Part shown: in pieces, positions 1 to 8,801 of the stretch | How positions within the stretch are numbered: the stretch's first letter is position 1 | How the letters are laid out: the number at the start of each line of letters is the position of its first letter | Assembly (NCBI RefSeq): GCF_016862115.1 | Contig: NZ_BOMI01000078.1 | Coordinates: 1 to 49,403 of the forward strand | Source of the DNA: Paractinoplanes deccanensis | Lineage (GTDB): Bacteria > Actinomycetota > Actinomycetes > Mycobacteriales > Micromonosporaceae | Length of the DNA: 49,403 nucleotides | Reading direction: 5' to 3' | Program-made: the position numbers and the translations under genes | The notes under the pieces: generated by a model | The model's database searches: none | What the model saw: only the letters and a program-made list of their open reading frames with translations | What the model was told of the DNA's origin: nothing

Positions 1-25
1 CCGGGGCGTATTCGGGCTGCACCAT

Positions 26-59
26 AAAAGATCCGCCGGCCCGATGAACGGGCCGGCGG
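26..59 (-). terminator. Rho-independent terminator of the minus-strand gene at 64-768
   Basis: An 11-bp perfect inverted repeat (33-43 with 49-59, loop ATGAA) lies just after the stop codon of the minus-strand gene. Read on the minus strand, the stem is followed by ATCTTTTAT, a short U-rich tail. This fits an intrinsic terminator for that gene. It could also act on a gene arriving from outside the window. Confidence 0.75.
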
Positions 60-63
60 AAAT

Positions 64-768
64 TCAGCGGGTCTGGGCGGTGGAGCGGATCTCGCGGAAG
101 AGCGTCGCGGCCTCGGGCTCGGTGCGGTCGGGGAACATCGCCATGGCGAGGCTGCCGTGGTCGGCCCAGCCGCAGACCGTCAGAGCGCCGTCCTCGGTCT
201 TGGTGTTGCCGCACTTCATCGTGCCGCCGAGAGGACCGGCGTCCACGTCGTGCAGGCCGGTGACGGCGCCCTCGTTGTCGGAGATCAGGCCGAAGGCGGT
301 GTCGAGGTCGTCGGAGGGCGTCCAGAAGAGGTTCGTGCCGCCGAGAAACAGGACGTTCTTGCCCGCGGTGTCCCGGTAGACGGCGCCGACCGCCTTGTCG
401 AGCTCGACCTCGGCGGCGAGCGCGGTCCGCAGGTACTCGGCCGTCTCCTGTCCCGAGGCGCTGTCGTCCAGGGTGAGGCCGCCGATCTGGGCGGGCGCCG
501 AGAGGGTCGCGTCCTTCTGGGTGTAGATCTGCCACCCCGTACGGCCGAAAGCGACCGCCCCCGCGAGGCCCACCGCCAGCACGACCCCCAGGGCTATGCG
601 CCGGGCCGGCACGCGACGGCGCGACTTCTCGTCGGCGGCCTCCTCGCCCGGAGGGAGATCGTCGGCGAAGGCCGGCTCGGGACGGTCGACGGTGCCGATG
701 TCGATCGGGCGGGACTCGGCGGTGCCGATGTCGCTGGGGCGGGACTCGGCGGGGCCGGATGCGGACAT
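64..768 (-). CDS. Single-pass membrane protein with WADHGSLA-motif C-terminal domain, function unknown
   Basis: The product is about 234 aa. It has an acidic, Ser/Pro/Asp-rich cytoplasmic N-terminus with a duplicated SRP-DIGTAE unit, a basic RRVPARR stretch, one membrane segment (about residues 59-76) and an extracytoplasmic domain of about 150 residues with two cysteines near its end (MKCGN and VCGWADHGSLA). The ATG at 768 is chosen because TACGCT lies 6 nt upstream, as in a leaderless gene; an in-frame ATG at 831 would overlap the promoter of valS. The C-terminal motif recurs in the protein at 18143-19426 (VCAWADHGSLA), so the two are paralogues. The gene is transcribed divergently from valS. 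I do not recognise a named function. Confidence 0.8.
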   Translation of the reverse strand: MSASGPAESRPSDIGTAESRPIDIGTVDRPEPAFADDLPPGEEAADEKSRRRVPARRIALGVVLAVGLAGAVAFGRTGWQIYTQKDATLSAPAQIGGLTLDDSASGQETAEYLRTALAAEVELDKAVGAVYRDTAGKNVLFLGGTNLFWTPSDDLDTAFGLISDNEGAVTGLHDVDAGPLGGTMKCGNTKTEDGALTVCGWADHGSLAMAMFPDRTEPEAATLFREIRSTAQTR

Positions 769-846
769 TCGGCGAGCGTAGCAACCCCGGTCGTTCGTGG
801 GTGGTGCGAATTCGGCGATGCCATGCGACATCCGTAGACTTGTCGG
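769..846. promoter_or_regulatory. Divergent leaderless promoters between the membrane-protein gene and valS
   Basis: Only 78 bp separate the two starts. On the plus strand TAGACT (835-840) lies 6 nt before the GTG of valS, with no Shine-Dalgarno sequence. On the minus strand TACGCT (complement of 775-780) lies 6 nt before the ATG of the other gene. Both fit leaderless transcripts read from back-to-back -10 elements. The -35 regions are not clearly conserved. Confidence 0.5.
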
Positions 847-3486
847 GTGACCGATGCGACCGAGACCCGCACCCCCGACAGCCGGCCCACGGGTGGCCTC
901 TCAGCCCAGTACCAGCCGGGTGAGGTAGAGCAGCGGCGGTACGAGAAGTGGGTATCGGAGGGCTACTTCACCGCGGACCCCAAGAGCGACAAGCCGCCGT
1001 TCTCCATCGTCATCCCGCCGCCCAACGTCACCGGCTCGCTGCACGTCGGGCACGCGCTCGACCACACCATCCAGGACACGCTCGCGCGCCTCAAGCGCAT
1101 GCGCGGATACGAGGTGCTCTGGCTGCCCGGCATGGACCACGCCGGCATCGCCACGCAGAACGTCGTGGAGCGCCAGCTCGCCTCGCAGCAGCTGTCCCGG
1201 CACGACCTCGGCCGCGAGAAGTTCGTGGAAAAGGTGTGGGAGTGGAAGGCGCAGTCCGGCGGCGCCATCCTCGGCCAGATGCGCCGGCTCGGCGACTCCG
1301 TCGACTGGACCCGCGAGCGGTTCACCATGGACGAGGGCCTCTCGCGGGCCGTCCAGACGATCTTCAAGCGGCTGTACGAGGACGGGCTCATCTACCGGGC
1401 CAACCGGATCATCAACTGGTGCCCGCGCTGCCTCACCGCGCTCAGCGACATCGAGGTGGAGCACACCGACGACGAGGGCGAGCTCGTCTCCATCCGGTAC
1501 GGCGACGGTGACCACTCGATCGTGGTCGCCACCACCCGCGCCGAGACGATGCTGGGCGACACCGCCGTGGCGGTACACCCCGACGACGAGCGCTACAAGC
1601 ACATGGTCGGCACCGAGGTGAAGCTGCCGCTCACCGGCCGGCGCATCCCGATCGTCGCCGACGAGCACGTCGACCCCTCGTTCGGCACCGGCGCCGTCAA
1701 GGTGACGCCGGCCCACGACCCGAACGACTTCGAGATCGGCCAGCGGCACAACCTGCCCAGCCTCACGATCATGGACGAGCGCGCGGTCGTCACCGTGCCG
1801 GGGCCGTTCGAGGGCCTCGACCGGTACGAAGCACGCCCCGCCATCGTCGACGCGCTGCGCGAGGAGGGCCGCATCGTCGCCGAGAAGCGTCCCTACCTGC
1901 ACTCGGTGGGACACTGCTCGCGCTGCAAGACCACCGTCGAGCCGAGGCTGTCGCTCCAGTGGTTCGTCAACACCGGCCCGCTGGCCAAGGCGGCCGGCGA
2001 CGCCGTGCGCGACGGCCGGGTCACCATCGAGCCCGCCGAGCTGGCCAAGCGCTACTTCGCCTGGGTCGACAACATGCACGACTGGTGCATCTCGCGTCAG
2101 CTGTGGTGGGGACACCGCATCCCGGTCTGGTACGGGCCGGCCGGCGAGGTCGTCTGCGTCGGGCCCGACGACGAGGCGCCGACCGGCGAGGGCTGGAAGC
2201 AGGACGAGGACGTGCTCGACACGTGGTTCTCCTCGGCGCTGTGGCCGTTCTCGACCATGGGGTGGCCGGAGCAGACGGCCGAGCTCGAGAAGTTCTACCC
2301 GACCAGCGTGCTCGTCACCGGCTACGACATCCTGTTCTTCTGGGTCGCCCGGATGATGATGTTCGGCCTCTACGCGATGGACGGCCAACAGCCGTTCGAC
2401 GTGGTCAACCTGCACGGCATGGTGCGCGACGGCCACGGCAAGAAGATGTCGAAGTCGTTCGGCAACGTGGTCGACCCGCTCGACTGGATCGAGCGGTACG
2501 GCGCCGACGCCACCCGCTTCACGCTGGCCCGCGGCGCCAACCCCGGCTCCGACGTGCCGATCAGCGAGGAGTGGTGCCAGGGCTCGCGCAACTTCTGCAA
2601 CAAGCTGTGGAACGCGACCCGCTTCGCCCTGATGAACGGCGCGACCGTCCAGGGCCCGCTGCCCGAGCCGGCGGAGCTGTCGGCGATCGACAAGTGGATC
2701 CTGTCGCGCCTCCAGCACGTGATCGGCGAGGTCGACCAGTACTTCGAGACGTACGAGTACGCGAAGGTCTGCGACACGCTCTACCACTTCGCGTGGGACG
2801 ACGTCTGCGACTGGTACGTCGAGCTCAGCAAGCCCGTCCTCGGCGCCGCGGGCCCCGAGGCGGACCGGAGCCGGCGCGTCCTCGGGCACGTGCTCGACCA
2901 GCTGCTGCGCCTGCTGCACCCGGTCATCCCGTTCGTCACCGAGGAGCTGTGGATCGCGCTGACCGGTGGCGAGACGGTGATGCGGGCGTCGTGGCCGGTC
3001 GCCGACCCGGCGCTCGTCGACGACGCCGCCGAGGAGGAGCTGGCCGCCCTGCAAAAGGTGGTCACCGAGGTCCGGCGGTTCCGCTCCGACCAGGGGCTCA
3101 AGCCGAGCCAGCGGGTCAGCGCGGCGCTCACCGGCCTGGGCAACGTCGGCATCGACACGCACGAGCCGCTGATCCGCTCGCTGGCCCGGCTCGACCCGCC
3201 GGCGGCCGACTTCACCGCGACGGCGACGCTCGCGGTGTCCGGCGCGATCACGGTCGACCTGGACACGCGCGGGGCGATCGACGTGGCGGCGGAGCGAGCC
3301 CGGCTCGAGAAGGACCGCGCGGCCGCCGAGAAGGAAGCGGCGCAGTGCCGGGCCAAGCTCGGCAACGAGTCGTTCGTGAGCAAGGCGCCCGAACAGGTCG
3401 TCGCCAAGATCAAAGACAGGCTGGCGACCGCTGAGGCGGACCTCACGCGAATTGCCGCCGCTCTGCAAGCGTTGCCTACATCATGA
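847..3486 (+). CDS. valS: Valyl-tRNA synthetase
   Basis: This is a class Ia aminoacyl-tRNA synthetase that charges tRNA-Val in the cytoplasm. The 879-aa length is normal for bacterial ValRS. Visible features are the HIGH motif (HVGH, residues 66-69, after PPPNVTGSL), an editing domain around residues 215-370, the KMSKS loop (533-537), an anticodon-binding region from about 620 and a C-terminal coiled-coil arm (about 810-879, rich in Ala/Glu/Arg/Lys). The GTG start is set by a -10 box 6 nt upstream (leaderless). The stop overlaps the start of folC by 4 nt (ATGA), so translation is probably coupled. The order valS-folC-DUF4233-ndk is the mycobacterial one. Confidence 0.97.
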   Translation: MTDATETRTPDSRPTGGLSAQYQPGEVEQRRYEKWVSEGYFTADPKSDKPPFSIVIPPPNVTGSLHVGHALDHTIQDTLARLKRMRGYEVLWLPGMDHAGIATQNVVERQLASQQLSRHDLGREKFVEKVWEWKAQSGGAILGQMRRLGDSVDWTRERFTMDEGLSRAVQTIFKRLYEDGLIYRANRIINWCPRCLTALSDIEVEHTDDEGELVSIRYGDGDHSIVVATTRAETMLGDTAVAVHPDDERYKHMVGTEVKLPLTGRRIPIVADEHVDPSFGTGAVKVTPAHDPNDFEIGQRHNLPSLTIMDERAVVTVPGPFEGLDRYEARPAIVDALREEGRIVAEKRPYLHSVGHCSRCKTTVEPRLSLQWFVNTGPLAKAAGDAVRDGRVTIEPAELAKRYFAWVDNMHDWCISRQLWWGHRIPVWYGPAGEVVCVGPDDEAPTGEGWKQDEDVLDTWFSSALWPFSTMGWPEQTAELEKFYPTSVLVTGYDILFFWVARMMMFGLYAMDGQQPFDVVNLHGMVRDGHGKKMSKSFGNVVDPLDWIERYGADATRFTLARGANPGSDVPISEEWCQGSRNFCNKLWNATRFALMNGATVQGPLPEPAELSAIDKWILSRLQHVIGEVDQYFETYEYAKVCDTLYHFAWDDVCDWYVELSKPVLGAAGPEADRSRRVLGHVLDQLLRLLHPVIPFVTEELWIALTGGETVMRASWPVADPALVDDAAEEELAALQKVVTEVRRFRSDQGLKPSQRVSAALTGLGNVGIDTHEPLIRSLARLDPPAADFTATATLAVSGAITVDLDTRGAIDVAAERARLEKDRAAAEKEAAQCRAKLGNESFVSKAPEQVVAKIKDRLATAEADLTRIAAALQALPTS

Positions 3487-4808
3487 GCACGTACGAAGAG
3501 GTGGAGGCCGCGCTCGACCAGCGCGGCTTCACCCGCATGGCGTTCGACATGCAGAAGATCCGGGACCTCATGGACGTGCTGGGCAGCCCTCAGCGCGCCT
3601 ACCCGGCGATCCACCTGACCGGCACGAACGGCAAGACCAGCACGGCTCGCATGATCGACGCGCTGCTCCGGGCACACGGGCTGCACACGGGCCGCTACAC
3701 CAGCCCGCACCTCGAGACCGTCCGCGAGCGGATCAGCCTCGACGGCGAGCCGATCTCCGAGGAGCGGCTCGCCACGACGTACGACGAAGTGGCTCCTCTC
3801 GCCGACCTGATCGACGCGCGCAACTCGGAACCGCTGACCTACTTCGACATCACGACGGCGATGGCCTACGCGGCGTTCGCCGACGCGCCCGTCGACATCG
3901 CGGTGGTCGAGGTCGGCCTGGGCGGCGAGGAGGACGCGACCAACGTGATCGACGCCGGGGTCTGCGTGATGACGCCGATCGGGCTCGACCACACCGAATG
4001 GCTCGGCGACACCATCGAGGACATCGCCTGGGCCAAGGCCGGCATCATCCACAAGGGCGCCACGGTGATCAGCGCCGTGCAGACCGAGGAGGCCATGCGG
4101 CCGATCCTCGAGCGCTGCGCCGAGATGGGCGCGACGCTGGCCCGCGAGGGCAGCGAGTTCGGCGTGATCGAGCGGACCCAGGCGGTCGGCGGGCAGCTGC
4201 TCACCCTGCAGGGGCTCGGCGGCGTGTACGACGAGATCTTCCTGCCGCTGTTCGGCGCGCACCAGGCGCAGAACGCGGCGATGGCGCTCGCCGCGGTCGA
4301 GGCGTTCCTCGGCGCCGGCAAGGGCAAGCAGCTCGAGGCCGACCTGATCCGCGAGGGCTTCGCCCAGGTCGACTCGCCGGGCCGGCTCGAGCGGGTGCGC
4401 AGCGCGCCGACGATCCTGCTGGACGGGGCGCACAACCCGCACGGCATGGCGGCGACGGTGAGCGCGCTCGAGGAGGAGTTCTCGTTCCGCCACCTGGTCG
4501 CGGTGGTGGCGGTCCTCGCCGACAAGGACGTGTCGGGCCTGCTCGACCTGCTCGAGCCGGTGGCGGCGCGCATCGTGGTGACGCAGAACAGCTCGCCGAG
4601 GTCGATGCCGGTGACCGAGCTGGCCCAGGTGGCAGCGGGCATCTTCGGCGAGGACAGGGTGACGGTCGCGCAGAGCATGCCGGACGCCATCGAGGAGGCC
4701 GTGGTCCTGGCCGAGGAGGACACGTCCGGCGAGCTCAGCGGCGTCGGCGTGATCATCACCGGCTCGGTGGTCACGGTCGCGGACGCGAGGAAGCTGCTGA
4801 AGCGATGA
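3483..4808 (+). CDS. folC: Folylpolyglutamate synthase / dihydrofolate synthase
   Basis: A Mur-ligase-fold ATP-dependent ligase that adds glutamate to dihydropteroate and folates. It shows the P-loop TGTNGKTS (about residues 45-52), the folate-loop region RYTSPHLETVRERI and the DGAHNPHG motif (about 317-324) that marks the C-terminal domain. At 441 aa it is full length. Its ATG overlaps the valS stop, and its own stop overlaps the start of the next gene, so the three genes form one tight operon. Confidence 0.95.
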   Translation: MSTYEEVEAALDQRGFTRMAFDMQKIRDLMDVLGSPQRAYPAIHLTGTNGKTSTARMIDALLRAHGLHTGRYTSPHLETVRERISLDGEPISEERLATTYDEVAPLADLIDARNSEPLTYFDITTAMAYAAFADAPVDIAVVEVGLGGEEDATNVIDAGVCVMTPIGLDHTEWLGDTIEDIAWAKAGIIHKGATVISAVQTEEAMRPILERCAEMGATLAREGSEFGVIERTQAVGGQLLTLQGLGGVYDEIFLPLFGAHQAQNAAMALAAVEAFLGAGKGKQLEADLIREGFAQVDSPGRLERVRSAPTILLDGAHNPHGMAATVSALEEEFSFRHLVAVVAVLADKDVSGLLDLLEPVAARIVVTQNSSPRSMPVTELAQVAAGIFGEDRVTVAQSMPDAIEEAVVLAEEDTSGELSGVGVIITGSVVTVADARKLLKR

Positions 4809-5176
4809 CGCCACCCGAACAGCCCCGGTCCGGTCTCAAGAACCCCCAGGCGGCGGTACGCGGCATGGGCGCCGGCACGCTCGTCATGGAGGCGATCGTG
4901 CTGCTGCTGGCGATCCAGCCGATCCGCATCATGGGCGGCCACCTGAGCGGGCTGGGTATCGCGTCGGTGGTCGGCCTGGCCGTGGCGGCGATCGTGCTGT
5001 CGGGCATGATGAAGCGCTCCTGGGCCTGGCCGGCGGGCCTGGTCCTCCAGGTCCTGCTCCTGGCCAGCGGCTTCTTCCACTACTCGCTGGCCGTCCTCGG
5101 CCTCATCTTCGGCGCCGCCTGGGTCTACGCGCTCAGCGTCCGCCGCACCATCCTGGGCCGGCCCGGCCTGCTCTGA
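4805..5176 (+). CDS. DUF4233 small integral membrane protein
   Basis: The product is 123 aa with four likely membrane segments: about 23-43, 48-67, 73-90 and 93-112. It ends in a short basic tail. The ATG at 4805 overlaps the folC stop by 4 nt. A DUF4233 membrane protein after folC is a known actinobacterial arrangement (for example next to folC in M. tuberculosis). I identify it from context and topology. Its function is unknown. Confidence 0.85.
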   Translation: MTPPEQPRSGLKNPQAAVRGMGAGTLVMEAIVLLLAIQPIRIMGGHLSGLGIASVVGLAVAAIVLSGMMKRSWAWPAGLVLQVLLLASGFFHYSLAVLGLIFGAAWVYALSVRRTILGRPGLL

Positions 5177-5210
5177 CCGGACCGGCCTCAGCGTTCCTCG
5201 GCTCAGTGGC

Positions 5211-8207
5211 TCAGTGGATGGCCCGCCACTGGGTGATGGCGATGTTGTGGTCGTCGGGGTCGCGGAACGACGCCGACCAGAGCTCCAGCCGGTCGCCCCG
5301 GTTGACCGGGCGCGGGGCGTGGACGAACTCGACGCCCTTCGCCCGCAACTCCTCGTAGACCGCCTCGACGTCGCCCACCTCAAGATTCAGGTAGATCAGG
5401 CGGCCGGCCTCGGCGGACAGGCCGTGCACCGTGCGCAGCACCAGCCGGGTGTCGCCGGAGGCCAGCACGGCGCTGCCCTCGCCGCTGTCGATCTCGTAGA
5501 ACCCGAGGGTGTCCCGGTAGAACGCGATGGACCGGGCCAGATCGGTCACCAGCACGGTGATCCCCACACCGTGTATCGCCCCGGCCGGCCCCGGCCGGGC
5601 ACTCGGATAAGCGGTGATCACCTCGGCCGTGCTCTCGTCGGGCTCACGGCTGCCGGCGAAGTCGGCCCACGGATTCTTGTCGCCCCCCGAAGCCGGCCCA
5701 GCGGCCGCAGCAGCGGCGGCAGCAGCCGCCAGAGCCGCGGCGGCCGGAGTGGGAGCGCTCGGCCGCGGAGCCGCGATCTCTTCTTCAGCGGCGGCCGAGG
5801 CTTCCCGGACCGGCCAGGCCGCGGCGCCACCGGCAGCCGGGGATTCTCCCGCCGAAGCCGCGGCATGAGCTGAGGGGGGCGCTGCACCCGCGGTGGCGTC
5901 GGCGTCCTCTGCGGTGGCGTCAGCGTCCTTTATGGGGGCGTCGGCGTCCTCTGCGGGGATGTGGGCGAAAGCCGGGGTGTCGTCGGCAGGTGTGGCCGTG
6001 GGGTGCGAGGCCGGGGTGTCGTCCGCAGGTGCGGCCGTGGGGTGCTGGGCCTGGGTGTCGTCGGCAGGCGTGGGCGTGGGGTGCTGGGCCTGGGTGTCGT
6101 CGGCAGGCTTGGCCGTGGGGTGCCCGGTGTCGGCGGCAGAGGGCTGGGGGGCCGAGGCTCGCTCGGTCACCGAGAAGGCGGCGGCAGCGGCGGGAGCCGG
6201 TGGCCGGGCGGCGTTGTCGGCGTCGGCTTCCGCTATGGCCGGGCCGTTGCCGGCCGGGGGCTCGTCGGCCGCTGGGACGGCCGTGGCAGCTGCTGCGGCG
6301 GGAGCCGGAGGGCGTGCCGCCGGTTGGTCCGGGATCGCCGCCGAGCCCGCGGGTATGTCGTCGGTGGGTGGTTCGTCGCGGTCCTGCTTGCCGGCCTTTT
6401 TGACGGCGGCGACGGCGGCAGCGGCCACAGCGCCCACGGCGGTGGCGATCAGGCCATGCTTCGCCTGAGAGTGCTCCTGCCCGCCGGAATGGGCCGCAGA
6501 GACCGGCTGGGCCGCGGAAGCGGGCTGGGCGTCGGAAGCGGGCTGGGTCGCGGAAGCGGGCTGGGCCTCGGAAACGGGCTGGGCGGCCTCGGCGTCTTGC
6601 GGCCGAGGTGGCGAGGCGGTCTCCGAATCGGCCGTTGAGACGGGCTGGGCCTCCTGCGGCCGGGGCGGTGAGCCGGTCCCGGAGGCGGTTTCCCTCGACT
6701 CGTCGGCGGGCGCGGCGCCGGCCTGGTCGGCCAAGGGTGCCTCATCCCGGCCGGAAGAGGACGGTTCGGGCTCCCACGGCACAGCCGCCACGCGCTGCTC
6801 GGGCGGGAGGTCGTCGCCGGCCGTCCGCGGCGCGGCCGCGGCGTCCCGCGCGGCCTCATCGGCCGAGCCCAGGTTGGCAGCGGCCGAGTCCCCGTCGGCA
6901 GCGGCCGAGGTGGCGGAGGTGGTGGCGGAGGCCGCGGTGGTGGCGTCGTGGGCCGCGTTGGAGACGAAGCGGGTGGACGACGGGGGTGGTGGGGCGATCA
7001 GGTCGTCCTCGACGGCGGCCGCGGCGTGGGGGGTGGTCTCGGGGGCCGGGTCGGGGTCGGCGTCGAGGGGCAGGTCGATCTCGTCGTCGGCCGGGGCCGG
7101 AGGTGGGGTCGACGGTGCTGGTGCCGTGGGTGGCGGGGTCGACGGGGGTGGCGCCGTCGGGAAGGAGCCGACCGGTGACGGGTGCGGTGCCGTGGAGGTC
7201 GGGACCGGCTCGGGGCGGCGGGGCTGCTGGGGCTGGTCGGCCGGCTCGTCGAGGGGGATGTCGGTGGCCAGGAGGTCGTCGGGGTGGGGCTCGCGCTGCG
7301 GGGGCGGCGCGGTGACCGTGGTGGGCTCGGCGGTGGCCGTCGCGGAGCCCGCGCCCCGGGGGTGCGGGCTGGGGCGGCGGGTGCCGGGGGTCGAGGCTGC
7401 CGTGCCCATGCCGGCGGCCGCGGCGCCCGCGGTGGCGGCGACGGTCGGGCTCTCGGCGCCGGTGGCGGCCTTGGGGGCCCGGCGGGGCAGGGTCTGGGGG
7501 GTGTCGTCGTGGTCGACGAACTCGCCCTCGACGACCGGGCCGGCGGGGGTGTCGCGGACCACCACCGTGCCGTCGTCCAGGCCGGGCTGGGGCGGCGACG
7601 CCGACGGGGGCGGCGGGGGTGGCGGCTCCTCGGGGCCGCGGCCCCACTGGCGGTCGCGGGTCACCCACGGCGGGGGCTCCACGTCGTCGAGCAGGTCGGA
7701 GTCGAGGTCCGACTCGTTGTCGAACTCGTCGTACTCGGGTGGGGGCGGCGGCGGATCCTCGCCGTGCTCGCGGGGGATCGCCTCGTCCCAGTTGATGCGG
7801 ACGCGGCGCATGTCGTCGACGTCGACCGTGATCGGCAGCGTGTCGCCGGGCGCGGGCCACTTGACGACCGGGACCTTCGACTCGTTGATCTCCACCTCGG
7901 AGGTGGGGAGGCCGGGCGCCACCACGACCGCGAGGATGCGGGCGCGCCCGTAGACCGCTGCGGAGGTGGGCGGCGGGGAGATCGAGCGGACCTCGGCCGT
8001 GCCGCTCACCCAGGCGCGGGCGCCACGCCGCACCACGTTGACGGAGCCGAGCGCGACCGAGAGCGCGAGCAGGACCACGCCGAAGATGACCACGCCCAGG
8101 CTCGACATGCCGAAACCCAGCGCGACCACGAAGACCGCGATCGTTCCCGATACCGCCGCCACCAGCTTCCGTGCCGGTGCGATCGGACGGCCGGTCTGGT
8201 TTGCCAA
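5211..8207 (-). CDS. Membrane-anchored low-complexity protein with a C-terminal VOC (glyoxalase-like) domain
   Basis: The protein is 998 aa. The TTG start at 8207 is chosen because GGGAGG (complement of 8214-8219) sits 6 nt upstream; no better start with a ribosome site is seen. Order of parts: two membrane segments (about residues 12-50), a small conserved-looking globular region (about 55-150, with TAEVRSI and the WDEAIPREHGE stretch), then roughly 700 residues of Pro/Ala/Asp/Ser-rich sequence with short tandem repeats, and a C-terminal domain (last about 125 residues) that reads as a VOC fold: HGVGITVLVTDLARSIAFYR at its start and DPDDHNIAITQW at its end. VOC domains usually bind a metal through His/Glu or act as drug-binding proteins; I cannot assign a substrate. 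A -10-like TAACCT lies at the complement of 8233-8238. Confidence 0.8.
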   Translation of the reverse strand: MANQTGRPIAPARKLVAAVSGTIAVFVVALGFGMSSLGVVIFGVVLLALSVALGSVNVVRRGARAWVSGTAEVRSISPPPTSAAVYGRARILAVVVAPGLPTSEVEINESKVPVVKWPAPGDTLPITVDVDDMRRVRINWDEAIPREHGEDPPPPPPEYDEFDNESDLDSDLLDDVEPPPWVTRDRQWGRGPEEPPPPPPPSASPPQPGLDDGTVVVRDTPAGPVVEGEFVDHDDTPQTLPRRAPKAATGAESPTVAATAGAAAAGMGTAASTPGTRRPSPHPRGAGSATATAEPTTVTAPPPQREPHPDDLLATDIPLDEPADQPQQPRRPEPVPTSTAPHPSPVGSFPTAPPPSTPPPTAPAPSTPPPAPADDEIDLPLDADPDPAPETTPHAAAAVEDDLIAPPPPSSTRFVSNAAHDATTAASATTSATSAAADGDSAAANLGSADEAARDAAAAPRTAGDDLPPEQRVAAVPWEPEPSSSGRDEAPLADQAGAAPADESRETASGTGSPPRPQEAQPVSTADSETASPPRPQDAEAAQPVSEAQPASATQPASDAQPASAAQPVSAAHSGGQEHSQAKHGLIATAVGAVAAAAVAAVKKAGKQDRDEPPTDDIPAGSAAIPDQPAARPPAPAAAAATAVPAADEPPAGNGPAIAEADADNAARPPAPAAAAAFSVTERASAPQPSAADTGHPTAKPADDTQAQHPTPTPADDTQAQHPTAAPADDTPASHPTATPADDTPAFAHIPAEDADAPIKDADATAEDADATAGAAPPSAHAAASAGESPAAGGAAAWPVREASAAAEEEIAAPRPSAPTPAAAALAAAAAAAAAAGPASGGDKNPWADFAGSREPDESTAEVITAYPSARPGPAGAIHGVGITVLVTDLARSIAFYRDTLGFYEIDSGEGSAVLASGDTRLVLRTVHGLSAEAGRLIYLNLEVGDVEAVYEELRAKGVEFVHAPRPVNRGDRLELWSASFRDPDDHNIAITQWRAIH
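5977..6132. repeat. 39-bp tandem repeat, four units, coding
   Basis: Four successive 39-bp units start at 5977, 6016, 6055 and 6094, each opening with GTGTCGTC. In the minus-strand protein they encode a 13-residue unit built on PADDTQAQHPT. The units differ by several substitutions but keep exact spacing. Shorter repeats flank them: an 18-bp period at about 6500-6585 (QPASDA-type) and a 24-bp period at about 5890-5960. Confidence 0.85.
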
Positions 8208-8286
8208 TGTGGACCTCCCGCTCGTTACGGTCAGGTTATTGCCCGCCGCCACCGGAGGGAAAGTGCGGCAGGTCCGGCGTTGGCGC

Positions 8287-8313
8287 TTGCCGGATTCCCG
8301 GTACCGATAGGCT
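8287..8313 (+). promoter_or_regulatory. Candidate promoter of ndk
   Basis: TTGCCG (8287-8292) and TAGGCT (8308-8313) are spaced by 15 bp in the gap between the divergent genes. The implied transcript would have a leader of about 50 nt with the ribosome site of ndk near its end. The short spacer makes this only a candidate. Confidence 0.4.
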
Positions 8314-8371
8314 GAACCTCCCCGCGTGTCGCGCAGTTGGTGAAGTCGCGCAGTCAGAACGGAGAAACACC

Positions 8372-8788
8372 GTGTCCAGCAACACCGAGCGTTCGCTCGT
8401 GCTCATCAAGCCCGACGCCGTCCGTCGCGGACTGCTCGGCGAGGTGCTCTCCCGCTTCGAGCGTAAGGGCCTGGTCGTCGAGGCGCTGGAGTTGCGCACG
8501 ATGGATGCGGCGCTCGCCGACCAGCACTACGCCGACCACGTGGACAAGCCGTTCTACCCGCCGCTCAAGGAGTTCATGACCTCGGGCCCGCTGGTTGCGC
8601 TGATCCTGAGCGGCGACGAGGCGATCGAGGTGGTCCGGGCCATGATCGGCTCGACCGACGGCCGCAAGGCGGCCGCCGGCACGATCCGGGGCGATTTCGC
8701 GCTCTCCAACCGGGAAAATCTGGTGCACGCGTCCGACTCGCCCGAGAGCGCCAAGCGCGAGATCGACCTCTGGTTCCCCCAGCGTTAG
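8372..8788 (+). CDS. ndk: Nucleoside diphosphate kinase
   Basis: This enzyme moves the gamma-phosphate from ATP to nucleoside diphosphates through a phospho-histidine. The protein is 138 aa, the family's usual size. It begins ERSLVLIKPDAVRRG and carries the active-site segment NLVHASDS, with the catalytic His at residue 119. The GTG at 8372 is preceded by GGAGAA (8361-8366) at 5 nt spacing. It ends 13 bp from the convergent ABC permease gene. In mycobacteria ndk follows valS-folC-DUF4233 and precedes rne; here about 17 kb separates it from rne. Confidence 0.97.
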   Translation: MSSNTERSLVLIKPDAVRRGLLGEVLSRFERKGLVVEALELRTMDAALADQHYADHVDKPFYPPLKEFMTSGPLVALILSGDEAIEVVRAMIGSTDGRKAAAGTIRGDFALSNRENLVHASDSPESAKREIDLWFPQR

Positions 8789-8801
8789 GGTTTCCCCAGC
8801 G

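Noticed and set aside
901..3468. Long antisense open frame across valS
   Set aside because: It mirrors valS, has Val/Arg/Asp-rich composition with no domain pattern and arises from the high G+C third positions of the real gene.
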